A DNA stretch of 64,000 nt from Actinacidiphila rubida. Its GTDB lineage: Bacteria; Actinomycetota; Actinomycetes; Streptomycetales; Streptomycetaceae. How positions within the stretch are numbered: the stretch's first letter is position 1; the number at the start of each line of letters is the position of its first letter. The notes beneath the pieces are model-generated. The model made no database searches. It saw only the letters and a list, made by a program, of their open reading frames with translations, and had not been told where the DNA came from. A program made the translations under genes and the position numbers. This document shows, one piece after another, positions 36,970 through 45,728 of this stretch. The stretch covers positions 124,001 to 188,000 of the forward strand of contig NZ_FODD01000005.1 in assembly GCF_900110255.1 (NCBI RefSeq), in the 5' to 3' direction.

Positions 36970-38517
36970 TCACTGCTGGCCCGTGCCGCACTGCTCGGCC
37001 AGCTTCTTCTCGTCGGGCGACAGGGACGGGGTCGGGGTGGGGGCAGGTGTGGTCGGGGCGGTGGTGGTCGTGGACTTCTTCGTCCCGGATGTGGTCTTGC
37101 TGCCGGCCGCGGTGCCGACGCTGCCCTCGACGGCCTTCGCGGCGTCGGTGGCCTTGCCGGTGAGGCTGGTGCCCTTGGGCGTCGTGGCCGTGCCGGTCCC
37201 GGCGTCCGCGACCTTCTTGCAGACGCCGGCCTGCGCCGCCAGCTCGTCGGCCTTGTCCTTGGCCTGGCCGAGACTGCTGACCGCGATGGTGTCCTCGACC
37301 TGCTTGCGCTGGTAGGACGGCAGGTACTTGAGTTCGATGTCGGTGCGGTCGTTGTGCACGCGCGACAGGTTCAGCCACGCCAGCTTCTGGTCGATGCCCT
37401 GGTAGACGGCCACGTGGTCGTCCTTGGCGCCGACGTAGTACTGGGTCTGCGTCCAGGCGTACGCACCGTAGAGGCCGCCGCCGACCACCGCCAGCACGAC
37501 CACCGCGACGAGCCCGCGCTTGAGCCACTTGCGGCCGCTCGGCTGGTCCTTCTCGTTGTACGACTCGTCGTACGTGCCGAAAGTGCCGAGCACGCCGCCC
37601 GGCACCGGGTCGCCGCTCCCGGGCGGCCCGAAGGCGCCCGAGGGGCCCGCCTGGTGCGGCGCGCGGCCGAGCTCGGAGGCGCGGCCGGCCGGGGTCTGCA
37701 GGTGCCGCGGGTCGTGCAGCGCGTGCTGGGTGTCGGCGACGGCGCCGACGACCACCGGGGTGTCATTGAGCTGCGACGCCAGCGTGTCGCCGTCGTCGGT
37801 GTCCAGGACATCGGCGACGATGCACGTGATGTTGTCGGGTCCGCCGCCGCGCAGGGCGAGCTGGATCAGCTCCTGCACGGTCTCGTGCGGGGCCTGGTAT
37901 CCGGCGAGGGTGTCCTCGAGGGTCTGGTGGCTGACGACACCGGACAGTCCGTCGGAGCAGATCAGATACCGGTCGCCGACCCGCACCTCGCGGATGGAGA
38001 GGTCGGGTTCGACGTGCTCGCCGCTGCCCAGCGCGCGCATCAGCAGCGAGCGCTGCGGATGCGTGGTGGCCTCCTCCTCCGTGATGCGGCCCTCGTCGAC
38101 CAGGCGCTGCACCCAGGTGTGGTCCTGGGTGATCTGGGTGAGGACGCCGTCGCGCAGCAGGTACGCACGGGAGTCGCCGACGTGCACGAGGCCGAGCCGC
38201 TGACCGGTCCACAACAGGGCGGTCAGCGTGGTGCCCATGCCCTCCAGCTGGGGGTCCTCCTGGACCATCTGCAGCAACTGGTCGTTGGCCCGCTGCACGG
38301 CGGTGCCCAGCGAGGTGAGGATGTCGGACCCGGGGATGTCGTCGTCGAGCGAGACGATGGTGGAGATCACCTCGGAGGAGGCGACCTCGCCGGCGGCCTG
38401 GCCGCCCATGCCGTCGGCGATCGCGAGCAGACGGGGGCCGGCGTAGCCGGAGTCCTCGTTCCCCTCGCGGATCATGCCCTTGTGCGAACCGGCGGCGAAA
38501 CGCAGGCTCAACGACAT
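36970..38517 (-). CDS. pstP: PP2C-type phosphatase PstP with membrane anchor
   Basis: 515 residues. The PP2C domain covers about 1-240, with EGNEDSGY, ADGMGGQAAGE, GMGTTLTAL, VGDSRAYLL, SDGLSG and GGGPDNITCIV. A linker, a membrane helix (about 340-365) and an outer Thr/Pro-rich tail follow, with TTTTAPTTPAPTPTP near the end. It dephosphorylates PknB and its substrates. ATG 38517 was preferred over 38562 because GGGGGAGGT lies 4 bases upstream. It lies between the fhaB and rodA genes in the conserved cluster. Confidence 0.95.
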   Translation of the reverse strand: MSLSLRFAAGSHKGMIREGNEDSGYAGPRLLAIADGMGGQAAGEVASSEVISTIVSLDDDIPGSDILTSLGTAVQRANDQLLQMVQEDPQLEGMGTTLTALLWTGQRLGLVHVGDSRAYLLRDGVLTQITQDHTWVQRLVDEGRITEEEATTHPQRSLLMRALGSGEHVEPDLSIREVRVGDRYLICSDGLSGVVSHQTLEDTLAGYQAPHETVQELIQLALRGGGPDNITCIVADVLDTDDGDTLASQLNDTPVVVGAVADTQHALHDPRHLQTPAGRASELGRAPHQAGPSGAFGPPGSGDPVPGGVLGTFGTYDESYNEKDQPSGRKWLKRGLVAVVVLAVVGGGLYGAYAWTQTQYYVGAKDDHVAVYQGIDQKLAWLNLSRVHNDRTDIELKYLPSYQRKQVEDTIAVSSLGQAKDKADELAAQAGVCKKVADAGTGTATTPKGTSLTGKATDAAKAVEGSVGTAAGSKTTSGTKKSTTTTAPTTPAPTPTPSLSPDEKKLAEQCGTGQQ

Positions 38518-38604
38518 GCGTACCTCCCCCGTCGGTTCCGGGTACATCCGCACGCTGCCCACCCTCTCGCTCGCGCGTCGTGGCTCCGCTCGCCCATTGT
38601 GCGA

Positions 38605-39129
38605 CTACTTCCGCAGCTCGATGACGGTCTTGCCGATGCGGATCGGCGCACCCAGCGGAACCGGCGTCGGCGTGGTCAGCCGGTTCCGGTCCAGATAGGT
38701 GCCGTTCGTGGATCCGAGGTCCTCGACGATCCACTGGCCGTCGCGGTCCGGGTAGATCCTGGCATGCCTGCTGGACGCGTAGTCGTCGTCGAGCACAATC
38801 GTCGAGTCGTGCGCGCGGCCCAGGGTGATGGTCTGGCCCTGGAGCGCGACCGTGGTGCCGGCCAGCGAGCCCTCGGCGACCACCAGCTTGGTCGGCGCCC
38901 CGCGCCGCTGGCGGTTGTTCTGCGGCGGCTGCTGCTGCCGGGGCGCCTGCTGTGCCTGCTGCTGGCGCTGCTGCGGCGGACGCGATCCGGTGTCCCCGCG
39001 GCGGCCGCCGCGCTGGGTCACCCGCGTCCCGAACAGGTCACTGCGGATGACCTGCACCGCGACGATGACGAACAGCCACAGCACGGCGAGGAAACCCAAC
39101 CGCATGACCGTGAGGGTCAGCTCTGACAT
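38605..39129 (-). CDS. fhaB: FHA-domain membrane protein FhaB/FipA
   Basis: 174 residues. One N-terminal membrane helix (about 5-27), a Gln/Pro/Arg-rich linker, then an FHA domain (about 85-174) with the phosphothreonine-binding marks LGRAHDSTIVLDD, SSRHARI and EDLGSTNGTYL. It reads phosphothreonines made by PknB and links them to division proteins in mycobacteria. ATG 39129 is chosen because the extra 19 residues of the longer frame overlap fhaA. It is separated from fhaA by 10 bases. Confidence 0.94.
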   Translation of the reverse strand: MSELTLTVMRLGFLAVLWLFVIVAVQVIRSDLFGTRVTQRGGRRGDTGSRPPQQRQQQAQQAPRQQQPPQNNRQRRGAPTKLVVAEGSLAGTTVALQGQTITLGRAHDSTIVLDDDYASSRHARIYPDRDGQWIVEDLGSTNGTYLDRNRLTTPTPVPLGAPIRIGKTVIELRK

Positions 39130-39139
39130 TGGCCCCGCT

Positions 39140-40036
39140 TCACCCTTCGGCTTGCCGGTAGACGATGGTGGTGCTCCCCACGACAATGCGGGAGCCGTCG
39201 CGGAGCGTAGCGCGCTGGGTGTGCTGCCCGTCCACCACGATGCCGTTCGTGGAGCCGAGATCCTGGACCACGGGAGGCGTGCCGACCCGGATCTCGCAGT
39301 GCTTGCGGGACACCCCGGGGTCGTCGACCCGCACGTCGGCCTCGGTCGAACGGCCGAGGACGAGCGTCGCGCGGGTGATCTGGTGGCGGGTGCCGTTGAT
39401 CTCCACCCAGCGCCGGACGCCCGCGGCCGGGGAGCCGGGCGCGAAGCCGGTGCCGGGCAGCCGGGTCACGTTGCCGCCGCCCGCGGGACGTCCCGGCGGC
39501 GGAGCGCTGGGCATCGGCGGGGCCGAGTCGGGACGCGGCGGGGCGCCCTGACCGCCCTGCGGGGGGCCGGAGCGCTGCGGCGGCTGCTGCTGGTAGCTCT
39601 GGGCCGCCTGGGGCGGGCCCTGCTGGTAGCCGGCCTGGCCGCCCTGCTGGTGCTGCGACTCGCTGGAGGCCAGCGTGCGGCTGCGCACCCGGTACAGGCC
39701 GGTGTCCAGATCCTCGGCCTTCTCCAGGTGCACCTTGATGGTGCCCATGAAGCTGTAGCGCTGCTGCTTGGCGTAGTCCCTGACCATGCCGGCCAGCTCG
39801 TCGCCCAGCTGCAGCGCGTAGGGACTGAGCCGCTCGTAGTCGGAGCCGCTCAGTTCCACGATGAAGTCGTTCGGCACCACGGTGCGGTCGCGGTTCCAGA
39901 TCGTGGCGTTGTTGTCGCACTCGCGTTGCAGCGCGCCCGCGATCTCGACGGGCTGCACCTCGCTCTTGAACACCTTGGCGAAGGTGCCGTTCACCAGGCC
40001 CTCCAGCCGCTGCTCAAAGCGCTTCAGTACACCCAC
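39140..40036 (-). CDS. fhaA: FhaA: DUF3662 plus FHA domain protein
   Basis: 298 residues. An N-terminal DUF3662 domain (about 1-120, MGVLKRFEQRLEGLVNGTFA), a Gln/Pro/Gly-rich linker, and a C-terminal FHA domain (about 205-295) with LGRSTEADVRVDD, SRKHCEI and DLGSTNGIVV. It binds phosphorylated PknB or MviN-type partners at the site of wall growth. GTG 40036 has GGGAGGTG upstream. It is the first gene of the minus-strand cluster reaching pknB. Confidence 0.96.
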   Translation of the reverse strand: MGVLKRFEQRLEGLVNGTFAKVFKSEVQPVEIAGALQRECDNNATIWNRDRTVVPNDFIVELSGSDYERLSPYALQLGDELAGMVRDYAKQQRYSFMGTIKVHLEKAEDLDTGLYRVRSRTLASSESQHQQGGQAGYQQGPPQAAQSYQQQPPQRSGPPQGGQGAPPRPDSAPPMPSAPPPGRPAGGGNVTRLPGTGFAPGSPAAGVRRWVEINGTRHQITRATLVLGRSTEADVRVDDPGVSRKHCEIRVGTPPVVQDLGSTNGIVVDGQHTQRATLRDGSRIVVGSTTIVYRQAEG

Positions 40037-40493
40037 CGGGCACCTCCCTCCTCGGGGCCGTCCTTCGAGTCATGTCGATACTGCTTACTGATCGTATCCA
40101 CGCATGGGAAAAACCAGTGGTTCCCCGATCGTGCGGGGCAGGCCAGTGTCAACCCTCACACCGCGCCCGTCCCGAGTCCCCTGGCTTCCCCTGCCCTCAG
40201 CGATGGTAGGGGCGTCGTCCGCCGCCGGTCCCCTGTTCACCGGCCGCGGCCCGGCGCTCCCCGGCATCGCCTGTCCAGTGTCCCGCACGCCATGCACTCC
40301 TCCCGCCTCCTTGTGCGTGTGACGCGCGCCGCGGGGTCCCGTCACCGCGTGGTCCCGCCCGGTGGCCCGGGACGGAAACGGATGTGAGGGCACCGCGTAC
40401 AGCGTGCTAATCTTCTGCATGTCGGGACGCGCTCCCACACCGCAAGGACAAGCCAGTCCACCGGATGTGTGAGTATCGAACGGCAGCACCCAT
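40037..40493. other. 457-base non-coding gap between fhaA and tRNA-Leu
   Basis: No gene is supported on either strand. A minus-strand TACGAT (about 40091-40096) could be the -10 for fhaA, but its -35 is poor. On the plus strand TAATCT at 40408-40413 resembles the tRNA-Ile -10; it lies 80 bases before tRNA-Leu. The rest appears to be plain GC-rich spacer. Confidence 0.5.
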
Positions 40494-40580
40494 GCGCGGG
40501 TGGCGGAATAGGCAGACGCGCTGGATTCAGGTTCCAGTGCCCGAAAGGGCGTGGGGGTTCAACTCCCCCCTCGCGCACCA
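40494..40580 (+). tRNA. tRNA-Leu (anticodon CAG)
   Basis: The 87-base class II tRNA has acceptor GCGCGGG/CTCGCGC with one G-T pair. The anticodon stem CTGGA/TCCAG has loop TTCAGGT (CAG at 40528-40530). A long variable arm TGCCCGAAAGGGCGT and a T arm GGGGGTTCAACTCCCCC complete it. The full CCA end is encoded at 40578-40580. Confidence 0.97.
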
Positions 40581-40709
40581 GAGGTACCCGTGAGCGGGCC
40601 CTCGGCAGTGACGGAAGTCGCAGCCGGGGGCCCGCTTCGTCGTGCGGGCGCAAGGTGGTGGCGGTGGGCCGTCGACGGCGGGTTGCCGGCGGCCGGGCGG
40701 GCCGGGGCG

Positions 40710-43700
40710 TCAGGTGCGGGGGAGGGCGTCCGGGTCGGCGACGCGTCGGGTGCGGGCGGCGGCGTGGACGAGGGCGGCCTCGGTGCGGTTGCGCACGCCG
40801 AGCTTGTCGAGGATGTGGGACACGTGCACGGCGACCGTGCGGTCGCTGATGAAGAGGGACCGGGCGATCTGGCGGTTGCTGTTGCCGTCGGAGATCAGTG
40901 CCAGCACCTGCGTCTCGCGCTCGGTCAGGTCGAAGCGGGCGTGCACGGCGGCCGCCGGCTCCGGCCGGTCGGGCTGCGGCGTCAGCCGGCCGCGGGCCGC
41001 GACCTGGCGGGCGAGCAGCAGCAGCGGCGCGGCGGACAGCGGCCCGGCCAGGCCCTCGCAGGCCGCCAGCGCCCGGCCCGCCTGCTCCCTGCGGCCCGAC
41101 CTGGCCGCGGTCTCCGCCTCGCGCAGCCGCGCGTACGCCTCCCGGTAGGGGTGCTGCGCCGCCCGCCACGCGTCGGCGACGGCCCGCCACGTCGCCCGGT
41201 CGTCGCTGCCGTGGCGGCGGGCGTGCTCGGCCGCGGCCAGCGCGCCGTACGCGGCGACCACCGGCTCGTTGCCCCGGCTCTCCGCGGTGCCGCGGGCCCG
41301 CCCGGCGAACGTCCCCGCGGCCGCGGCCCAGCCGGGGGGCAGGTCGCAGGGCCGTGCGGCCTGCGGCAGCAGCGCCAGGTCGGCGACCAGCCGGGTTCCG
41401 CACGCCAGCAGCCGTATCTCGTCCTCGGCCATCGAGCCGCCCTCGATCGCCGCGAGGCCGCGCAGCAGGTGGCGGGCCGCCGCGGCCTGCCGGCCCTGGC
41501 CGAGTGCCTGCTCGGCCAGGCAGGCGTGCAGCGGGGCGAGCAGCCGCGGGTCGTCGGGCGCGGTGCCGAAGCCCGCGGCCAGTTCCGCGACGCGGACGTC
41601 CTCGCCGCGGGCCACGGCCAGTTCGAGCCGCAGCAGGTCGAGGAAGCGGCGGTCGTGCAGGGCCGCCTGGCCGGCGAGTCCGGTCAGCAGCAGGTCGGCC
41701 TCGTCCCACTTTCCGGTCGCCACCAGCACCGCGGCGGTGTTGAAGTCGAGCACGGCGGTCAGCGAGGGCGGCGCGCCCAGCTCCGCGGCCGCGTCGCGGC
41801 CGTCGCGGGCCACCTCGCACGCCTCGGTGAACCTGCCGGCGGTGCACAGGACGTACATGTGGTTGGTGGCCGAGCGCAGCACGTCCTCGACGGCGCCGCT
41901 GCGCAGGGCCATGCCGCGGGCGGTCCGCAGGGCGTCGAGGCCGGCGCCGAGGTCGCCGTTCTGGGCGAGGATCACGCCGAGGGTGGTGAGCGCGTGGGCG
42001 TGCTCGGCGGGTGCGCCGACGCTGCGGGCGACGTCGAGCGCCCGCTCGGTCGGGGGCATCGCCTCGGCGGGACGGCCGAGCAGCATCAGGCTGCAGCCGG
42101 TGGCGGCCAGCACCCGCGCCTGCAGGGCGGACGGCGCGTGGCCGTCCAGCAGCCGTACCGCCTCCTCGGTGGCCTCCAGCGCGCCCCGCAGGTCGCCGGT
42201 CTCCCGCCGGTAGCGGCCCAACCGCTCCAGCAGCCGGGCCCGTTCCGCGGCACGCGCGAGCCGGTCCTGCGGAGCCGGGTTCCCTGTCAGGGGACGGGCC
42301 GCCGCATGCCGCACCGGGCCGGCCGGGCCGACCGCGCCGGCCGACGCACCCTGCACCGCCCCGACCACGCTGACGGGGCCCAACGTGCCGTCAGCGCCGT
42401 CGGCGCCGTCACCGCCGTGCTGGCCGTCCGCGCCGGGGCTGCCGTCCGCCCGGTCCGCGACGGCCAGCGCCGTCTCCATGTAGGCGCAGGCGCGGCCGGG
42501 TTCCCCGGCCCAGCTCGCGGCCCGGGCCGCCTCCTCCCAGACGGCCGGGCCGCGTTCCGCCAGCCACGGGGCGAGTTCGACGACCAGGGCGTACAGCCGG
42601 TCGGCCTCCGGGTGGGCGCGGGCGGCGACCGCGAGCCGTGCCGCGGTGAGCGCGGACTCGGCGGCGCGGTCGGGGCAGTCGGCCAGGTACCACTGGCGGG
42701 CCACGCACGCCGGGTCGGAGTCCTTGCGTTCGGCGAGCGCACCGGCGTACCTGCGGTGCAGCCGCCGCCGCTCGCCGGGCAGCAGGTCGGCGTACAGGAT
42801 CTGCCGGATCAGGCCGTGCGGCAGGGCGTAGCCGTCGCCGGTGGCGGTCAGCAGCCGGTGGGTGACCGCCTGCCGCAGCGAGGCCAGCAGCGACCGCTCC
42901 GAGAGCGGCACGGTCGCGGCGAGCAGGTCGTGGGACATGCCGCCGTCGGCGACCGACATCTGGTCGAGCACCTCGCGGACCGGCCGGGCCACGCAGCCCA
43001 CCCGGGCCAGCACCACCTCGGATATGGAGACCGGCGGCCAGTGGCGGCCGGCCCGCAGCAGTTCCTGCGCGTACAGGGGGTTGCCCTCGGCCGCGGCGAC
43101 GGCGGCGGCCACGTCGTCGTCGGCCGCCGCGTGTCCGACGTCCGGCAGCTGCCCGCGGACGAGTGCGGCGAGTTCCGTGTCACTGAGTCCGGTGAGCCGC
43201 AGGCGGCTCACCCGGGGACATCGCACCAGTTCGGCCAGCCACCGCCGGGCGTCGGGCACCAGGTCCTCCTCGCGGAGCGTGGCGACCAGCAGCACCCGCT
43301 GCCGGCGCAGGCGCACGGCGAGGAACGCCAGTAACTCGCGGGTGGAGGCGTCCGCCCAGTGCAGGTCCTCCAGCACCAGCACCAGCGGCGAGCGGGCGGA
43401 CAGCTCGCCGAGCAGCGCCAGCATCCGCTCGAACAGCCGCTGGCGCGCGGCCGTCGGGTCGCCGGGCAGGTCGTCGGCGAAGAGCCACTCGACGCGGTCG
43501 CGGAGCGCGGCGGCGAACGGCCCGTAGGCCAGGGTGGTGCCGCTCAGCGGGACCGACTCCCCGGTCCGCAGGTGCAGCCGGCCGCCCGCCGCCCGGGCCA
43601 TCGTCCCCAACTCCTCGGCCAGCCTGGTCTTTCCGATGCCGGCCTCCCCCGTGATGAGGACGACGTGGGCCTGTCCGGACGCCGCCTTCGCGAAGGCCGC

Positions 43701-43754
43701 CGCGAGCTCTCCCCGTTCCGCGGCGCGTCCGATTAAGGGTGCTGAAGTGGTCAT
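40710..43754 (-). CDS. LAL-family (large ATP-binding LuxR) transcriptional regulator
   Basis: 1014 residues. An N-terminal AAA-type ATPase region (about 1-270) has Walker A ITGEAGIGKTRLAEE near 34-48 and Walker B LVLVLEDLHWADAS. A long helical, TPR-like middle follows. A C-terminal LuxR-type HTH (about 945-1000) contains LTERETQVLALISDGNSNRQ and SDRTVAVHVSHILDKLGV. These regulators usually control a nearby gene cluster. Here the divergent neighbour is the peptide cassette starting at 44184, a natural target. The ATG at 43754 begins MTTSAPLIGR, a normal LAL start. The 3' end lies 129 bases from tRNA-Leu, in convergent orientation. Confidence 0.93.
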   Translation of the reverse strand: MTTSAPLIGRAAERGELAAAFAKAASGQAHVVLITGEAGIGKTRLAEELGTMARAAGGRLHLRTGESVPLSGTTLAYGPFAAALRDRVEWLFADDLPGDPTAARQRLFERMLALLGELSARSPLVLVLEDLHWADASTRELLAFLAVRLRRQRVLLVATLREEDLVPDARRWLAELVRCPRVSRLRLTGLSDTELAALVRGQLPDVGHAAADDDVAAAVAAAEGNPLYAQELLRAGRHWPPVSISEVVLARVGCVARPVREVLDQMSVADGGMSHDLLAATVPLSERSLLASLRQAVTHRLLTATGDGYALPHGLIRQILYADLLPGERRRLHRRYAGALAERKDSDPACVARQWYLADCPDRAAESALTAARLAVAARAHPEADRLYALVVELAPWLAERGPAVWEEAARAASWAGEPGRACAYMETALAVADRADGSPGADGQHGGDGADGADGTLGPVSVVGAVQGASAGAVGPAGPVRHAAARPLTGNPAPQDRLARAAERARLLERLGRYRRETGDLRGALEATEEAVRLLDGHAPSALQARVLAATGCSLMLLGRPAEAMPPTERALDVARSVGAPAEHAHALTTLGVILAQNGDLGAGLDALRTARGMALRSGAVEDVLRSATNHMYVLCTAGRFTEACEVARDGRDAAAELGAPPSLTAVLDFNTAAVLVATGKWDEADLLLTGLAGQAALHDRRFLDLLRLELAVARGEDVRVAELAAGFGTAPDDPRLLAPLHACLAEQALGQGRQAAAARHLLRGLAAIEGGSMAEDEIRLLACGTRLVADLALLPQAARPCDLPPGWAAAAGTFAGRARGTAESRGNEPVVAAYGALAAAEHARRHGSDDRATWRAVADAWRAAQHPYREAYARLREAETAARSGRREQAGRALAACEGLAGPLSAAPLLLLARQVAARGRLTPQPDRPEPAAAVHARFDLTERETQVLALISDGNSNRQIARSLFISDRTVAVHVSHILDKLGVRNRTEAALVHAAARTRRVADPDALPRT

Positions 43755-44183
43755 GTGCAGATTGTGTGCAGGCCGGAACGGACTGTCGACCGGCCCATTC
43801 CGCTCCGCGGGGCCATTCCGTTCCGAACAAGCCTTTCTCGTCGTGGCTGGTGAGGGCTACCCCCGGAGTGCCCGTGCGGGGTTTCGTGCCTTGTGGGACG
43901 CCTGTGGGGACGGCGCGCGCGGGTGCCGGAAAGCGTCGTCCCGTGCCGTTCGCAGTCTGGTAATCATCGGAATGACCAGGGGAAACCGGGACGGCAGTGG
44001 CTGTTGTTCGCCCTGTGACGACCCGCCTAGTCATTTTCCCCCCGCGCGCGTACGTCATGTTGCCGACGTCAACTCCGTTTCCGCTGCCAAGAATTGGGCC
44101 CGTTCCGGCAAGGACCTCCGGCCAAGACCGGTGGCCGCTGCAGCCGGGTCAATTCCGTACGAGTACCGGAGGGAGGCAAAACC
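43755..44183. other. 429-base divergent regulatory region upstream of the peptide gene
   Basis: No gene is supported. The region separates the LAL regulator (minus) from the short peptide gene (plus). It is a little richer in A/T and contains AATGACCAGGGGAAA (about 43970-43985) and, further on, TAGTCATTTTCCCC. These partly mirror each other and could be an operator, though the match is imperfect. Both promoters should lie here. Confidence 0.5.
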
Positions 44184-44261
44184 ATGAAGAAGATGTCGAT
44201 CCGCAAGGCCGGCCCGATTCGGCTGACCAGCTCCGCGTACTACTGCTGCTCCGCGCTGTAA
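44184..44261 (+). CDS. Predicted 25-residue precursor peptide
   Basis: The gene encodes 25 residues: a basic leader-like half MKKMSIRKAGPIRL and a C-terminal half TSSAYYCCSAL rich in Ser, Tyr and two adjacent Cys. GGAGGGAGG (44169-44177) lies 6 bases before ATG, the strongest ribosome site in this neighbourhood, and a tiny reading frame otherwise unlikely to be translated ends in TAA. A stable hairpin follows, then a gene with PqqD-like and peptidase parts. Precursor peptides of RiPP-type systems have this setting. A modified or secreted signal, antimicrobial or redox peptide are all possible; I recognise no known family. Confidence 0.65.
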   Translation: MKKMSIRKAGPIRLTSSAYYCCSAL

Positions 44262-44272
44262 GGAGCCCCACT

Positions 44273-44310
44273 GTCGGGGCCGGGCCCGGCATCGGCCGCC
44301 CGGCCCCGAC
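44273..44310 (+). terminator. Hairpin (partial terminator) after the peptide gene
   Basis: GTCGGGGCCGGGC (44273-44285) and its exact complement (44298-44310) form a 13-bp stem with a 12-base loop. It sits 11 bases after the peptide stop and 30 before the next start. In RiPP clusters such hairpins allow abundant precursor mRNA with less read-through to enzyme genes; that is inferred here. Confidence 0.65.
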
Positions 44311-44339
44311 GCCATCCCGCGCAGAGAGGGACGTGCCGC

Positions 44340-45728
44340 ATGACCGTCACGCCACCGGACCGCGTCACCACCGTCCGCCTGCACCGGCTCACGATGGTCC
44401 CCGAGGACGACGGGGTGATGGTCGGCCGGCCGGACACCGCCTCCTACGCGCTGTTCCCCGAGGAGGGCGCCGAGGCGCTGCGGATGCTCGACCGCGGCAC
44501 CCCGCTGGGCGAGGTCGCGGACTGGTACGAGCGGACCTGCGGCGAGACCCTCGACGTCGACGACTTCCTGGAGGTCCTCGGCGACCTCGGCTTCGTGACC
44601 GAGGACGGTGAACCGCCGCCGCCCGCCGCTCCGGTGCGCTGGCAGCGGCTGGGCCGCTGGACCTTCTCCCGCCCCGCCTGGCTGGTCTACACGGTGCTGC
44701 TGGTGGCCGCGGCGGTGGAGTGGGTGCGCGACGCGTCGCTGCGGCCCTCCTACCACGACGTGTTCTTCACCAGCCATCTCGCGCTGATCCCGATCACCCT
44801 GACGGTCGTGCAGATCCCCTGCATCCTCGTCCACGAGGGGTACCACGCGCTGTCCGGGCGACGGCTCGGCCTGCCCTCGACGCTCACCATCAGCCGGCGC
44901 CTGTACTACCTGGTGGCCGAGACGCGGCTGGACTCGCTGTTCAGCGTGGAGCGGCGGCGGCGCTATCTGCCGTTCCTGGCGGGCATGCTGGCCGACGCGG
45001 TGCTGATCGCCGGCCTCGACCTGCTGGTGGTCGCCCTGCGCGGGCACGGTGTGCCGCACTGGGTGCCCGCGCTGCTGCTGGCGGTCGCGTTCACCTGTGT
45101 CATGCGCCTGCTCTGGCAGTTCATGTTCTACCTGGAGACCGACCTCTACTACGTCGTCACCAACGCCCTGCGCTGCTCCGACCTGCAGAACGCCACCCGC
45201 GCCTACGTGCGGCGGCGCTTCCGGGACGTGACCCGCGGGCTTCCCCGGCCCGGCCTGCGGCGCGGGCCCGCGGCGAAGGCCGGCGGACCGTTGGCGTCAA
45301 CCGATACGGCCGTGACCGCCGTGCCCGCGAACGCCGTGCCCGCGACCGCCGTCGCCGCCGCCCGGGACGAGGACCGGGCGGCCGCCGGCACGGGGACGGG
45401 CGCCGACGGGCCGGACGCGGAGGGCGACGGCTTCGAGGAGCAGTGGTCGGAGCGGGACCGGGCGATGGCCCGCTGGTACGCGCCGCTGCTGGTGGTCGGC
45501 TACGGCTTCTCGCTCGGCAGCCTCGCGTGGGCCGGCATACCGACCACCGTGCACTTCTGGTCGCTGGTCAGCGACCGCTTCCGGGGCTCGGGCACCCCCA
45601 CCGGCGGGCTCCTCGACGCGGTGAGCTTCGTCGGCCTGACGGGACTCCAGATCGGCCTGCTGCTCTACGTCACCGTGCGGGACCGGCGTGCCGCCCGCGC
45701 CACCTCTACCGAAGGAGCACCGTCATGA
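44340..45728 (+). CDS. Membrane protein with PqqD-like N-terminus and HExxH (M50-like) site
   Basis: 462 residues. Residues 10-88 (DGVMVGRPDTASYALFPEEG to DDFLEVLGDLGFV) resemble a PqqD/RRE-type peptide-recognition domain. About six membrane helices follow. HEGYH at 165-169 lies at a helix end and is the zinc HExxH signature; ETDLYY near 267 may supply the third ligand (Asp268), as in site-2/M50 metalloproteases. A low-complexity Ala/Thr linker (about 300-345) precedes the last two helices. Fusion of recognition and protease parts suggests it binds and cuts the small peptide at the membrane. ATG 44340 has GAGAGGG upstream. The stop overlaps the TPR gene start (ATGA). Confidence 0.75.
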   Translation: MTVTPPDRVTTVRLHRLTMVPEDDGVMVGRPDTASYALFPEEGAEALRMLDRGTPLGEVADWYERTCGETLDVDDFLEVLGDLGFVTEDGEPPPPAAPVRWQRLGRWTFSRPAWLVYTVLLVAAAVEWVRDASLRPSYHDVFFTSHLALIPITLTVVQIPCILVHEGYHALSGRRLGLPSTLTISRRLYYLVAETRLDSLFSVERRRRYLPFLAGMLADAVLIAGLDLLVVALRGHGVPHWVPALLLAVAFTCVMRLLWQFMFYLETDLYYVVTNALRCSDLQNATRAYVRRRFRDVTRGLPRPGLRRGPAAKAGGPLASTDTAVTAVPANAVPATAVAAARDEDRAAAGTGTGADGPDAEGDGFEEQWSERDRAMARWYAPLLVVGYGFSLGSLAWAGIPTTVHFWSLVSDRFRGSGTPTGGLLDAVSFVGLTGLQIGLLLYVTVRDRRAARATSTEGAPS

